Shown: positions 1 to 8,377 of the stretch, in pieces
How the letters are laid out: every line of letters starts with the position of its first letter
How positions within the stretch are numbered: the first letter of the stretch is position 1
Source: Bradyrhizobium zhanjiangense
GTDB lineage: Bacteria > Pseudomonadota > Alphaproteobacteria > Rhizobiales > Xanthobacteraceae
Direction: 5' to 3'
Assembly: GCF_004114935.1 (NCBI RefSeq)
Contig: NZ_CP022221.1
Location: 8,949,001 to 9,013,000 of the forward strand
Length of the DNA stretch: 64,000 nucleotides
Made by a program: the position numbers and the translations under genes
Notes under the pieces: generated by a model
What the model was told of the DNA's origin: nothing
The model's database searches: none
The model's input: only the letters and a program-made list of their open reading frames with translations

Positions 1-1
1 C

Positions 2-76
2 CGCCTCGCCGACCTCTATCCGCCCTATGGCGGCAAGATCGCGCGGCTGGAGAAGTTGATGCGGTTCATGTCGTAG
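2..76 (+). CDS. C-terminal end of an unidentified protein (partial)
   Basis: The window opens inside a plus-strand gene; only the last 24 codons before the TAG stop at 74-76 are visible. The peptide begins [12 protein letters not shown] and ends KLMRFMS. It has normal codon use, but it is too short to assign to a family. No function is proposed. Confidence 0.45.
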   Translation, partial: RLADLYPPYGGKIARLEKLMRFMS

Positions 77-171
77 GCTGTCTCAACGCCTCAATCACGC
101 CGACGCTGATCGGTGGCAACACCAATGCACCGACCATCATGATCGCGGAGAAGGCGGCGGATATGCGGTAG

Positions 172-318
172 CTCTTCTCCCTCTCCCCGTTCTTACGGGG
201 AGAGGGTTGGGGGCCTCTATCCGCGAACTCGGTGGGAGACGGACTCGCGGAGGCTCCCCCTCACCCGGAATTTGCTGCGCAAATTCCGGCCTCTCCCCGC
301 ACGCGGGGAGAGGCGAAG
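172..318. repeat. Palindromic intergenic repeats (CTCTCCCCG...CGGGGAGAG family)
   Basis: Two GC-rich hairpins occupy the gap: CTCTCCCCGTTCTTACGGGG near 181-200, and CCTCTCCCCGCACGCGGGGA near 291-310. They are joined by a CTCCCCCTCACCCGGAATT type linker. The same modules recur in at least ten other gaps of this window. They look like REP-type repeats that form stable stem-loops in transcripts. No coding sequence is seen here. Confidence 0.75.
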
Positions 319-324
319 ACACGC

Positions 325-1086
325 TCAATTCAACAAGAACCCGCCGTCCACGGTGACCACACTGCCCGTCATGTAGCGCGAGGCGTTCGACGCCAGCAGC
401 AGGATCGCGCCGTCGAGATCGGATTCGGCGCCGACGCGGCGCTGCGGGATGCGTTTAGCCAGGCGCTCACCTGCGGGCGTCGACCAGAAGGCGTGGTTCA
501 TCTCAGTGTCGATGTAGCCGGGCGCGAGCGCGTTGATGCGGATGTTCTGCCCCGCGAGCTCCAGCGCCATCGCCCTGGTCGCCTGGATGATGCCGGCCTT
601 GGAGATCGCGTAGGGCGACACTGCCTTGAGCACGCCGGTGCCGAGCACGGAGGCGATGTTGACGATGTTCCCCGACTGCTTGCGCGCGATCATGCGCCGC
701 GCCACTTCCGTCGCGAGGAAATAGGCGCCCTTGAGGTTGGCGCCGATCACGGCATCCCAATCGGCCTCGGTCTGCTCGGTCGCGAGCTTCTCGATGGCGA
801 TGCCGGCATTGTTGATCAGCACGGTGACGGGCCCGAGCGCGGCTTCCGCCGCATCGACCGCCCTGGCGATCGACGCGGTGTCGGTGACGTCGAGCGCGAC
901 GGCGGCAGCGCGGCCGCCCTTGCCGCGGATTTCTTCTTCCAGGCTTTTCAGCTTGTCGGTCTGCCGCGCCGCGAGCGCGACGGATGCACCATGGGCCGCC
1001 AGCACCCGGGCAAATTGCCGCCCCAGCCCCTGGCTCGCGCCTGTTACGAGGATGGTTTCTTTACTGACGTCGAATAGGTCTGACAT
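325..1086 (-). CDS. SDR family NAD(P)-dependent oxidoreductase
   Basis: This 253-residue classical short-chain dehydrogenase would oxidise or reduce a carbonyl/alcohol with NAD(P)(H) in the cytosol; the substrate is unknown. The cofactor motif TGASQGLG is at residues 15-22, INNAG at 91-95, the catalytic Ser near 146, and the Tyr-Lys pair as Y159-x3-K163. The C-terminal TVDGGF is typical of FabG-like members. The start is supported by AAGGAAA a few bases upstream. It stands alone, facing a CvpA gene. All catalytic residues are intact, unlike the two other SDRs in the window. Confidence 0.9.
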   Translation of the reverse strand: MSDLFDVSKETILVTGASQGLGRQFARVLAAHGASVALAARQTDKLKSLEEEIRGKGGRAAAVALDVTDTASIARAVDAAEAALGPVTVLINNAGIAIEKLATEQTEADWDAVIGANLKGAYFLATEVARRMIARKQSGNIVNIASVLGTGVLKAVSPYAISKAGIIQATRAMALELAGQNIRINALAPGYIDTEMNHAFWSTPAGERLAKRIPQRRVGAESDLDGAILLLASNASRYMTGSVVTVDGGFLLN

Positions 1087-1222
1087 GGCGATTTCCTTGG
1101 ACGACTAGCTCGAGCTTTTGCAGCCATCAATACAGACGATTTTAGCGATCTGAAACCGGAATGATCGGTTCGGCGTTCATTCGTTCCAGCGCGGCAGCGT
1201 TCCCCGAGGTGAGCTCGCACGC

Positions 1223-1735
1223 ATGAACGGTTTCGATCTCGCGGTCTATGCGGCACTCGCCATCGCGGTCGGCCTCGGATTCAGGACCGGGCTGCTGCGC
1301 AGCGCCATGACCATCCTCGCCTATCTCCTCGCCGCGCCGATGGCGGTGGCGTTGATGCCGCTGATCGCGCCGCAGATCGCCGCCAATCCGAATTCGCCGC
1401 TGCTGCAGAACTGGATCTGGTTCTTCGCCATCTTCCTGGTGGTCGGCATGCTGCTCGGGCATATCGGCCGTGTCGCGCTGAACGACACCATCGGCGAGGC
1501 CGGCATCGGCGACCGGCTCGGCGGCGCCGCGCTCGGCGCCATCAGGGTCGGCCTCGTCGCCATCACGCTGGTAGCGGTGTTCGACCAGATCGTGCCGGCC
1601 AATCGCCAGCCGCCGTTCCTCGCCGGCTCGCATCTGCGACCGTTGTTCTCGACGGTGGGGCGGATGGGATTCAAATCGCTGCCGCCGGAGGCGGCTGCCG
1701 CGATCGACCGCCTCAAGCAGGAGCGGCGCATCTAG
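1223..1735 (+). CDS. CvpA family membrane protein
   Basis: This 170-residue protein begins MNGFDLAVYAALAIAVGLGF and has about four hydrophobic segments in the first 120 residues, followed by a short soluble tail. That matches the CvpA (colicin V production) family of inner-membrane proteins. The N-terminal D-x-x-V hydrophobic signature and the glycine-rich GDRLGGAALGAIRVGL segment are characteristic. The family's biochemical role is still poorly defined, although it is linked to envelope stress in enterobacteria. A GAGGTGAG sequence lies upstream of the ATG. It appears monocistronic. Confidence 0.75.
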   Translation: MNGFDLAVYAALAIAVGLGFRTGLLRSAMTILAYLLAAPMAVALMPLIAPQIAANPNSPLLQNWIWFFAIFLVVGMLLGHIGRVALNDTIGEAGIGDRLGGAALGAIRVGLVAITLVAVFDQIVPANRQPPFLAGSHLRPLFSTVGRMGFKSLPPEAAAAIDRLKQERRI

Positions 1736-1859
1736 GGCGCATTTGCATCGCCGTAGCGCGCGCCATGCATTTTGAAGCGAGCCCATCCCTTATCAGCGGC
1801 ATCGATGTTGGCTAGAGTGGCCGCATCCAAAACCTGCCTGACATTACGGGAGTGAAACA

Positions 1860-2642
1860 GTGGATCTTGGGATCAAAGGTCGCCGCGCCATCGTCTGCGC
1901 ATCCAGCAAGGGCCTCGGGCGCGCCTGCGCCATCGCGCTGGCGGAGGCTGGCGTTCACGTCACGCTGACCGCGCGCGGTGCCGAAGCCTTGAAGAAGACC
2001 GCCGATGATATCCGCAAAGCCTATCCTGACGTGACCGTCACCGAGATCGTCGGCGACATTACGACGCCGGCGGGCCGCGAGGCCGTGCTGAAGGCCTGCC
2101 CCGAGCCTGATATCCTGATCAACAATGCCGGCGGCCCGCCGCCCGGCGATTTCCGCAACTGGACCCGCGACGATTGGATCAAGGCGATCGACGCCAACAT
2201 GCTGACGCCGATCGAGCTGATCAAGGCGACGGTGGACGGCATGATGGCGCGCAAGTTCGGCCGCATCGTCAACATCACCTCGGCCGCGGTGAAGGCGCCG
2301 ATCGACATCCTCGGCCTCTCCAACGGTGCACGCGCCGGCCTCACCGGCTTCATCGCCGGCCTGTCGCGCAAGACCGTGATCAACAACGTCACCATCAACG
2401 GCCTGTTGCCTGGTCCGTTCGAGACCGATCGTCTCACCGGCACCGCCAAGGCCGAAGCCGACAAACGTGGCGTCACGCCGGAGCAGATCCTGACTGAACG
2501 TGCCAAGCTCAACCCTGCGGGGCGCTTCGGCCAGCCCGACGAGTTCGGCTATGCCTGCGCCTTCCTCTGCGGCGCCAAGGCCGGCTTCATCACCGGGCAG
2601 AACATCTTGCTCGATGGCGGCGCGTTCCCGGGAACGCTGTAG
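1860..2642 (+). CDS. Atypical SDR family oxidoreductase (Tyr/Lys pair replaced)
   Basis: This 260-residue SDR-fold protein starts at GTG 1860 with ACGGGAG upstream. The dinucleotide-binding segment reads CASSKGLGRA at 13-22, and INNAGG at 87-92 is intact. A Ser is at 141 in NITSAAVK. At the YxxxK position the sequence reads SNGAR (154-158), so Ser replaces the catalytic Tyr and Arg the Lys. The LSN-x-x-R form recurs in a recognised FabG-like subfamily, so this is probably a conserved divergence rather than damage. The C-terminal DGGAFPGTL end is normal. The reaction cannot be assigned. Confidence 0.85.
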   Translation: MDLGIKGRRAIVCASSKGLGRACAIALAEAGVHVTLTARGAEALKKTADDIRKAYPDVTVTEIVGDITTPAGREAVLKACPEPDILINNAGGPPPGDFRNWTRDDWIKAIDANMLTPIELIKATVDGMMARKFGRIVNITSAAVKAPIDILGLSNGARAGLTGFIAGLSRKTVINNVTINGLLPGPFETDRLTGTAKAEADKRGVTPEQILTERAKLNPAGRFGQPDEFGYACAFLCGAKAGFITGQNILLDGGAFPGTL

Positions 2643-2660
2643 TCGCGATTGCAGGTGTAC

Positions 2661-2812
2661 TCCCTCGCCCCGTTCTTACGGGGAGAGGGTTGGGGTGAGG
2701 GGCTCTCTCCGCCAAGCACGGTGACAGTTGGATTCGTGGAGACTCCCCCTCACCCGGATTGCATCTTCGATGCAATCCGGCCTCTCCCCGCAAGCGGGGA
2801 GAGGCGAAGAGA
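2661..2812. repeat. Palindromic intergenic repeats
   Basis: This is a second copy of the arrangement at 172-318: a CTCGCCCCGTTCTTACGGGG hairpin, a linker with CTCCCCCTCACCCGGATTGC, and a CCTCTCCCCGCAAGCGGGGA hairpin. It lies between two convergent genes and could act as a bidirectional transcript end. No reading frame here is credible. Confidence 0.7.
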
Positions 2813-2838
2813 CCCGCAAGCTGGCTAGTTAAGCAAAC

Positions 2839-3315
2839 TCACCGCTGCTTCGTCGCTTCGTCCTCGTCGCGCTCGCTGGGATCGGAGGAATCGGCGGTGA
2901 GACGCTCACGGGCCCAGTCGATACCGAATTCGTCGAGTCCGGCAGCGAGCAGATCGCCCAGCATGGGCTCGCCGAGCAGATAGTGCACCGTCTCACGGCG
3001 CGGGCTGCTATACTCACCCCGCGCCTCCACGGCACGGGCGCGCAAATCGTCCCAATCATCGATGGTGCCGTCGCCGCGACCGAGCCAGGTCAGCGCGACG
3101 AGATCGATCTGCTCGTCCTCGTTCAAGACGATCATGAAGCTGCCGAGCTCGTGGCCGACCGGATCGGAGCCGTTGTCCTCGAGGACGTCGATCGCGTCGT
3201 CATCGCTCGGGTTCGAGCCGGAATCCGGATCGGAAGCCGCCTCCTTGACGTCGAATTCGCGCGCCTTCTCGATGATGAAGGCGACCTTGTCCGCGGAAAT
3301 CGCAAGCTCTGGCAT
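2839..3315 (-). CDS. DUF3775 domain-containing protein
   Basis: This 158-residue soluble protein has an N-terminal ISADKVAFIIEKAREFDVKE helix, an acidic linker (residues 28-45, rich in Asp and Ser), and a core that includes FMIVLNEDEQIDLVALTWLG and VHYLLGEPMLGDLLAAGLDE. That arrangement matches the DUF3775 family common in Alphaproteobacteria; no function is known. The start is supported by GGAGAGGGAG about six bases upstream. The tail is charged (DPSERDEDEATKQR). Confidence 0.75.
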   Translation of the reverse strand: MPELAISADKVAFIIEKAREFDVKEAASDPDSGSNPSDDDAIDVLEDNGSDPVGHELGSFMIVLNEDEQIDLVALTWLGRGDGTIDDWDDLRARAVEARGEYSSPRRETVHYLLGEPMLGDLLAAGLDEFGIDWARERLTADSSDPSERDEDEATKQR

Positions 3316-3396
3316 GGCTCCCTCTCCGGCTTCTTTCCGGTTCCTCGCGATAACGCCACATCACCCCAGATGATCCATTGCGCTTGATGGCGGAAA

Positions 3397-4293
3397 GTGT
3401 GCATGTTCCAACGCAAGAGCAAGAACACGGGGATGCGCCGGATGCAGTGGAAGGTCGGCAAGGTCAGGATCACGAAATTCGTCGAAATGGAGACGGTGGG
3501 CTCGACCCGCTTCATCCTGCCGGCAGCGACCCACGACGAAATCCGCAAACTGCCCTGGCTGATCACGCATTTCGCCACCGAAGAAGGCCGGCTGAAGATG
3601 TCGATCCACTCGCTGGTGGTGGAGACGCCTACGCGCCGGATCGTGGTCGACACCGGCCTTGGCAACGACAAGCAGGGCCGTAGCGTCCCGACCTGGAACA
3701 ATCGCAGCACTCCGTTTCTGGAGACCATGACGGCGGCGGGTTTTCCGCCTGACAGCATCGATACCGTGCTGTGCACGCATCTTCACGTCGACCATGTCGG
3801 CTGGAACACGAGGCTGGTCGACGGCCGATGGGTGCCGACCTTCCCGAAGGCGCGCTACGTCTTCGGCAGAACCGAATATGAATACTGGCGCGATTACACG
3901 GCCGAACCGGATAAGGTTGCGGTGTTCAACGATTCCGTGAAGCCGGTCGTCGATGCTGACCGGGCCGAGCTCATCCCGAGCGATCACCGGCTCTGCGAGG
4001 AAATCAAGCTGATCCCAACCCCGGGCCACAGTCCCGGGCACATGAGCGTCCTGATCGAGTCCGGTGGCGAGCAGGGGCTTCTGACCGGCGACGTTGCCCA
4101 TCATCCCTGCCAGATGGCGCATCTCGACTGGTGCTCGGTCGTCGATTCCGATCCCGCTCAATCGGCGGCGACCCGGCGCGAGATGTTCTCGCGTTTTGCC
4201 GACACGCCGACGCTGGTGATCGGCGGCCATTATTCGGCCGGGCATATCAAGCGGGCGGGAGACGCGTTCAGATTTGTGGCGTGGCAATCGTAG
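3397..4293 (+). CDS. MBL-fold metallo-hydrolase
   Basis: This metallo-beta-lactamase-fold hydrolase has up to 298 residues. The zinc motif H128-x-H-x-D-H133 (THLHVDHVGW) is followed by GHSPGH near 208 and a final metal His in GGHYSAGH. The family includes lactonases and other ester hydrolases; the substrate is not evident. Internal ATGs at 3433 and 3442 are better starts by homology, since the conserved protein seems to begin MQWKVGK; the first 15 residues are therefore doubtful. A close paralogue is at 7296. The gene ends six bases before an IS110 transposase stop, so the element inserted just past its stop codon. Confidence 0.85.
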   Translation: MCMFQRKSKNTGMRRMQWKVGKVRITKFVEMETVGSTRFILPAATHDEIRKLPWLITHFATEEGRLKMSIHSLVVETPTRRIVVDTGLGNDKQGRSVPTWNNRSTPFLETMTAAGFPPDSIDTVLCTHLHVDHVGWNTRLVDGRWVPTFPKARYVFGRTEYEYWRDYTAEPDKVAVFNDSVKPVVDADRAELIPSDHRLCEEIKLIPTPGHSPGHMSVLIESGGEQGLLTGDVAHHPCQMAHLDWCSVVDSDPAQSAATRREMFSRFADTPTLVIGGHYSAGHIKRAGDAFRFVAWQS

Positions 4294-5430
4294 CAACCAT
4301 TAAACGCCGAGGAGTTTTTCAGTCCACGGCGTTCCGCGTTGCACGACGGTGTTGGCATAGATGAGCAGCTTGCGCGCGCATGCGATGAGAGCGGCATTGT
4401 GAGCCTTTCCGGCCGCAGTCAGGCGGGCATAGAGGGCCATGACGGCCTTATTCCAGCGGAAGGCCGCAGGCAGGGCTGCCGCAAACAGAGAGCGACGCAG
4501 GCGAGCGCGGCCGCCGGCGATACGGCGTTGGCCCTTGTACTGCCCGCTATCGTTGTCGAAGGGAGCCAGCCCGGCAAGGGCTGCGACTTCCTCCCGGCTG
4601 ACACGGCCGAGTTCAGGCATGCGGACCAGGAGGGCCAGTGCCGTGCGCTCACCGATCCCGGGAATGCTCATCACGAGGTCAAGGCGGACAGCGAGATCGT
4701 GGTGAGCGCGTAGTTGCTTGGCGATGTGACGGATTTGGGAGAGCCGCCTTGCCTTCAACCGGGCAATGTCATCCAGCACGATGCGGCGTAGCCCAGGCTT
4801 ATCGAGATGCTCGAGCCGGGTCTTGAAGCGCTTGATGTCGTCCTCGATCTGCTCGAGGAAGGTGAGCTGCTCGGCGAGCTCCGCCAAGCGCGGATCCGGC
4901 GCACTCCTCACCTCTTCGAGCGATGCCGCGCAGGCAGCAATCAGCGCGGCATCCAGCGTATCGTTCTTGGCGCGACGCAATCGGGAGCGGCCGAACGCCT
5001 TGACCTGGATCGGCTGCAGCACCAGCACGATGACGCCGGCCGCACGCAAATGCTCCACTACCCCACGCTCGTAACCGCCGGTCGCTTCGATCCCGACTCG
5101 CTTGACGCCAGCTTTGGTCAGCAGTTGCACCAGCTTCCGCCAACCGGGAAGGTCGTTGGCGACCTCCCAACCCTCGTCTCGACCATGAACTACAATGTCG
5201 AGCTTCGCCTTGGACGTATCGATTCCCGCTGTCGTCGTGCTAGTCTGTGCCATCTTCGTCGACCCTGCCTTGTGAAGCGAACCTGATTGTTCCGGCAACC
5301 ATCCGGGTCCGATGAAGGTGCTGGCGCGATCCTGCTACGGGGCAGCCACAAACTGCTCAGGGTGGGCGCGATCCGATCGCCAGCGGCCTGCCGCGGGTTG
5401 CAGCCGCGGCAGGCCATTCCTCACGGAACA
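4294..5430 (-). mobile_element. IS110-family insertion sequence (approximate ends)
   Basis: An intact IS110-type transposase gene with a leader of about 180 bp lies between the MBL gene stop at 4293 and a dispersed repeat at 5461. IS110 elements lack terminal inverted repeats and usually leave no target duplication, so the ends cannot be fixed from one copy. The left end must lie close to 4294-4299. The right end is set tentatively just past the large hairpin at 5385-5415. Confidence 0.65.
4300..5253 (-). CDS. IS110 family transposase (DEDD recombinase)
   Basis: This 317-residue recombinase starts at ATG 5253 (MAQTSTTTAGIDTSKAKLDI); an in-frame extension upstream exists, but the leader argues against it. 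The N-terminal RuvC-like DEDD residues are D12, E56, D98 and D101. A coiled-coil region spans about 120-185. The helix-hairpin-helix IPGIGERTALALL is at 197-209. The C-terminal Transposase_20 domain carries the candidate catalytic Ser236 in DNDSGQYKGQRRI. All key residues are present and the frame is open, so the element may still be active. Confidence 0.92.
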   Translation of the reverse strand: MAQTSTTTAGIDTSKAKLDIVVHGRDEGWEVANDLPGWRKLVQLLTKAGVKRVGIEATGGYERGVVEHLRAAGVIVLVLQPIQVKAFGRSRLRRAKNDTLDAALIAACAASLEEVRSAPDPRLAELAEQLTFLEQIEDDIKRFKTRLEHLDKPGLRRIVLDDIARLKARRLSQIRHIAKQLRAHHDLAVRLDLVMSIPGIGERTALALLVRMPELGRVSREEVAALAGLAPFDNDSGQYKGQRRIAGGRARLRRSLFAAALPAAFRWNKAVMALYARLTAAGKAHNAALIACARKLLIYANTVVQRGTPWTEKLLGV

Positions 5431-5440
5431 CGCCGACAAT
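5254..5440 (-). ncRNA. Candidate IS110 bridge-RNA region (structured leader)
   Basis: The non-coding stretch 5' of the transposase holds a 12-bp perfect stem (GGCCTGCCGCGG at 5385-5396 pairing with 5404-5415) around a 7-nt loop, plus smaller self-complementary stretches. IS110-group elements are known to encode a bridge RNA in this 5' non-coding end that directs target and donor choice. The call rests on position and structure only. No target-guide or donor-guide loop was matched to the insertion site, because the ends are not resolved. Confidence 0.35.
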
Positions 5441-5460
5441 ATCTGATTGCGCTATTACAA

Positions 5461-5580
5461 GGGTGGGCAAAACGACTTGTCCGCCGTAGCTCGAAGAGCG
5501 AAGGCGGAGGCCTGCCCACCAATGCAAGCCACCGATCGAATTGGAGGGCACGGCGCTCGGCGCCTTTGCCCACCCTCCAA
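5461..5580. repeat. Dispersed intergenic repeat (GGGTGGGCAAA...TTTGCCCACCC family)
   Basis: The stretch begins GGGTGGGCAAAACG and ends CGCCTTTGCCCACCCTCC, so it is bounded by inverted copies of TTTGCCCACCC. It fills the gap between the IS110 leader and the downstream hydrolase gene. Related copies occur at 25079-25180 and 40956-41044. Confidence 0.7.
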
Positions 5581-5681
5581 GGATTGGCAGCAATGCGCTC
5601 CTCTCTAGGCGGTTGAATTTCCCGCCGCCCTGTTCCATGAAGCTGTTTAACCGATCGGTCCATTCCCAGGGAGAAACGAGA

Positions 5682-6524
5682 ATGAAGCTTGTTCGTTACG
5701 GCGAGAAGGGTGCGGAAAAGCCCGGCCTGATCGATAGATCCGGCCAGTTGCGCGACCTGTCGGCGCATGTGAAGGACCTGACCGGTGAAGCCTATTCGCC
5801 TGATACCCTGAAGAAGCTGGCAGGCCTCGACCCCGCCTCGCTGCCCGCGGTGTCGGGCAAGCCGCGGTTCGGCGCACCGGTCACCGGCATCTCGAAATTC
5901 GTCGCCATCGGCCTCAATTACAGCGACCACGCCAAGGAGACCGGCGCTGCGATCCCGAGCGAGCCGATCATCTTCATGAAGGCGAACACCTCGCTGTCCG
6001 GCCCGAACGACGCGGTCGAGAAGCCGCGCGGCTCGACCAAGCTCGACTGGGAGGTTGAGATCGCCGCGATCATCGGCACCCCCGCCAAATATGTCTCGGA
6101 AGCCGACGCGCTGAACTACGTCGCCGGCTATTGCGTCTGCAACGACGTCTCCGAGCGCAACTTTCAGACCGAGCGCCTGGGCCAGTGGACCAAGGGCAAG
6201 TCGCACGACACGTTCGGCCCGCTCGGGCCGTGGCTCGCCACCAAGGACGAGATCAAGGACGTGCAGGACCTGTCGATGTGGCTCGACGTCAACGGCCAGC
6301 GTCGCCAGACCGGCTCGACCAAGACCATGATCTTCTCCATGGCGAAGTGCGTCTCCTACGTCTCGCAGTTCATGACGCTCCTGCCCGGCGACATCATCAC
6401 CACGGGCACCCCGCCCGGCGTCGGCCTCGGCATGAAGCCGCCGACCTTCCTCAATGTCGGCGACGTCGTCACGCTCGGCATCGAAGGTCTCGGCGAGCAG
6501 CGCCAGGAGATCATCGCGGCGTAA
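5682..6524 (+). CDS. Fumarylacetoacetate hydrolase family protein
   Basis: The protein has 280 residues from ATG 5682, chosen because GGGAGAAACGAGA precedes it and MKLVRYGEKG is a typical family N-terminus. The FAH core carries the metal-binding acidic motif in TKLDWEVEIAAIIG, then DVSERNFQ, and the substrate loop near TGTPPGVGLGMKPP. Members hydrolyse or decarboxylate acylpyruvates and related oxo-acids (FahA, 2-oxohepta-3-ene-1,7-dioate hydratase type) in aromatic or sugar-acid breakdown. A GST and an MBL hydrolase follow on the same strand, which suggests a small catabolic unit. Confidence 0.9.
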   Translation: MKLVRYGEKGAEKPGLIDRSGQLRDLSAHVKDLTGEAYSPDTLKKLAGLDPASLPAVSGKPRFGAPVTGISKFVAIGLNYSDHAKETGAAIPSEPIIFMKANTSLSGPNDAVEKPRGSTKLDWEVEIAAIIGTPAKYVSEADALNYVAGYCVCNDVSERNFQTERLGQWTKGKSHDTFGPLGPWLATKDEIKDVQDLSMWLDVNGQRRQTGSTKTMIFSMAKCVSYVSQFMTLLPGDIITTGTPPGVGLGMKPPTFLNVGDVVTLGIEGLGEQRQEIIAA

Positions 6525-6550
6525 GCTGCGACGACAGCTGTTGCCACACC

Positions 6551-6634
6551 GTCATTGCGAGGAGCGAAGCGACGAAGCAATCCAGACTATTTCCCCGGAG
6601 ACAGCCTGGATTGCTTCGCTTCGCTCGCAATGAC
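6551..6634. repeat. Dispersed palindromic repeat (GTCATTGCGAG...CTCGCAATGAC)
   Basis: This 84-bp element has inverted ends GTCATTGCGAG and CTCGCAATGAC and inner arms GAAGCAATCCAG/CTGGATTGCTTC, so it can fold into a long hairpin. Related copies lie at 12269, 16379-16493 and 27476-27554. It occupies most of the gap before the GST gene. Confidence 0.8.
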
Positions 6635-6668
6635 GAAACAACTGCCGGATATTCGTCAAGGTACTCAC

Positions 6669-7280
6669 ATGAAACTCACCTTCTCCCCCGCCTCGCCCTT
6701 CGCCCGCAAGGTGCGCATCGCGGCGATCGAGCTCGGGCTGATCGACAAGATCGAGCTCGTGCCCGCAACCGTCGCGCCGGGCACGGCCAATGAGGATTAT
6801 TCGCGCATCACGCCGCTGAAGAAGCTGCCGGTGCTGATCACCAATGACGGCGACGTGATTTTGGACTCCTACGTCATCGTCGAATATCTCAACGAGATCG
6901 CCGGCGGCAGCCTGATCCCCGACTACGGGCCGCGGCGCTGGAAGGCCAAGACCAACCATTCGCTGCTCAACGGCATGCTCGATTCCATGCTGCTGTGCCG
7001 CTACGAGAAGATGGTGCGGCCGCAGGGCCTGCAATGGCAGGCCTGGTCGGACGACCATTGGAACAGGACCTGGACCGGCATGGCGCGCTTCGAGAACATG
7101 CCGGAGGTGCTGAACGGCCCGTTCGACATCTCGCAGATCGGCCTCGTTTGCGTGCTCGGCTATGCCGACTTCCGCTTCGCCGATTGCGGCTGGCGCAAGG
7201 CCTATCCCAAGCTCGACGCCTTCCATCAGAAGATGCTGGAGCGGCCCTCCGTGAAAATCTCGGTGCCGCCTCCAGCGTAA
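6669..7280 (+). CDS. Glutathione S-transferase family protein
   Basis: This 203-residue protein has an N-terminal thioredoxin-like domain opening MKLTFSPASPFARKVRIAA. The SPFARKVR turn is where Ser/Cys contacts glutathione, and the cis-Pro segment KKLPVLITNDGDVILDS supports GST membership. A helical C-terminal domain runs from about residue 85. It probably conjugates or isomerises a catabolic intermediate. It follows the FAH-family gene and precedes an MBL hydrolase by 15 bp, an order seen in aromatic-compound pathways (inference). Confidence 0.88.
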   Translation: MKLTFSPASPFARKVRIAAIELGLIDKIELVPATVAPGTANEDYSRITPLKKLPVLITNDGDVILDSYVIVEYLNEIAGGSLIPDYGPRRWKAKTNHSLLNGMLDSMLLCRYEKMVRPQGLQWQAWSDDHWNRTWTGMARFENMPEVLNGPFDISQIGLVCVLGYADFRFADCGWRKAYPKLDAFHQKMLERPSVKISVPPPA

Positions 7281-7295
7281 ATCGCAGGAGCTCTC

Positions 7296-8165
7296 ATGAG
7301 CCTCAAATACTCGGTCGGCGATCTCACCATCCATCGCGTCATCGAGCAAGAAGTCCCCTTCTTCTCGGCGCTGGAGTTCATTCCCGGGCTGACAGCGGAG
7401 GTGCTGGCCGAGAATCGGGCCTGGATGCGGCAGGCCAAGGCACTGGACGAGCAGGACACGCTGATCCTGTGCTTCCAGTCCTACGTGGTGAAGACGCCGC
7501 ATTACACCATCCTGATCGACAGCTGTATCGGCAACGACAAGCCGCGGCCGCAGCGGCCGAAATGGCACTTGAAGACCGACGACACCTATTTGCGCGGCCT
7601 CGCCGCCGCCGGGGTTTCGGCGGGCGACATCGACTTCGTGATGTGCACGCATCTGCATGCCGATCACGTCGGCTGGAACACCCGGCTCGAGAACGGCCGC
7701 TGGGTGCCGACCTTCCCCAAGGCGCGCTATGTCTTCGCCAAGCGGGAATTCGACTACTGGACCGAGAACAATGCGAAGGCGGAGGTCCCGCCCTTTGCCG
7801 ATAGCGTGCTGCCGGTGGTGGAGGCGGGGCGCCACGAACTCGTCGGCGGCGATCATCAGATCGGCGATCACATCCGCATCCTGCCGACGCCCGGCCACAC
7901 GCCGGGCCATGTCGCCTTCGCCATCGGACGCGGCAAGGACGATGCGGTGTTCTCCGGCGATCTCATCCACTCGCCGCTGCAGGCGCTCTATCCCGAGCTG
8001 TCGATGAAGTTCGACGTCGATCAGGCCACGGCGGCGAAAACGCGCCGCAGCTTCCTGGAGCGCTATTGCGACAGCGACACGCTGTGCTGCACCGCGCATT
8101 TCCCCTCGCCGTCGGTCGGGAAGATCAAGCGCAAGGGCAGCGGATTCGTCTGCGCGGCGGTTTGA
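7296..8165 (+). CDS. MBL-fold metallo-hydrolase
   Basis: This 289-residue zinc hydrolase carries H119-x-H-x-D-H124 (THLHADHVGWNTRL), later PTPGHTPGH, and a final His in TAHFPSPSVG. It shares long stretches with the product at 3397-4293, for example VGWNTRL...GRWVPTFPKARYVF, so the two are paralogues. It starts 15 bp after the GST stop, with CGCAGGAGCT upstream, and is likely co-transcribed. The substrate is unknown; lactone or ester hydrolysis is a reasonable guess. Confidence 0.87.
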   Translation: MSLKYSVGDLTIHRVIEQEVPFFSALEFIPGLTAEVLAENRAWMRQAKALDEQDTLILCFQSYVVKTPHYTILIDSCIGNDKPRPQRPKWHLKTDDTYLRGLAAAGVSAGDIDFVMCTHLHADHVGWNTRLENGRWVPTFPKARYVFAKREFDYWTENNAKAEVPPFADSVLPVVEAGRHELVGGDHQIGDHIRILPTPGHTPGHVAFAIGRGKDDAVFSGDLIHSPLQALYPELSMKFDVDQATAAKTRRSFLERYCDSDTLCCTAHFPSPSVGKIKRKGSGFVCAAV

Positions 8166-8190
8166 TCTAGGACGGCTCGCGCTGCGAACT

Positions 8191-8352
8191 CCCATCCTCC
8201 CCTGGAGGGGGAGGATGGGTTCGCATGGAGCGAAGCGGAATGCGAACCCAGGTGGGGTGACGGTCTATCCTCGTTGAACACTGCCCGTGGGGAGAGATCA
8301 CCCCACCCCGCTCGCGCTGCGCGATCGACCCTCCCCCTCCAGGGGAGGGTAA
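8191..8352. repeat. Palindromic intergenic repeats (CCTCCCCTGGAGGGGGAGG type)
   Basis: Two related hairpins, CATCCTCCCCTGGAGGGGGA at about 8193 and CCCTCCCCCTCCAGGGGAGG at about 8329, flank a spacer containing GGTGGGGTGA and its partner TCACCCCACC. The palindrome variant matches the target of the miniature element at 52118. Confidence 0.7.
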
Positions 8353-8377
8353 GAGCTCCGCCCTCACGGAGGAAACG

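Noticed and set aside
60..175. Short minus-strand hydrophobic peptide ([20 protein letters not shown])
   Set aside because: It reads like protein, but it is only about 24 codons, overlaps the end of the first gene and has no ribosome site; it may be a chance frame or a tiny remnant.
4294..5430. Target duplication or inverted ends for the IS110 element
   Set aside because: None could be seen, as expected for the family; exact ends cannot be set from a single copy.
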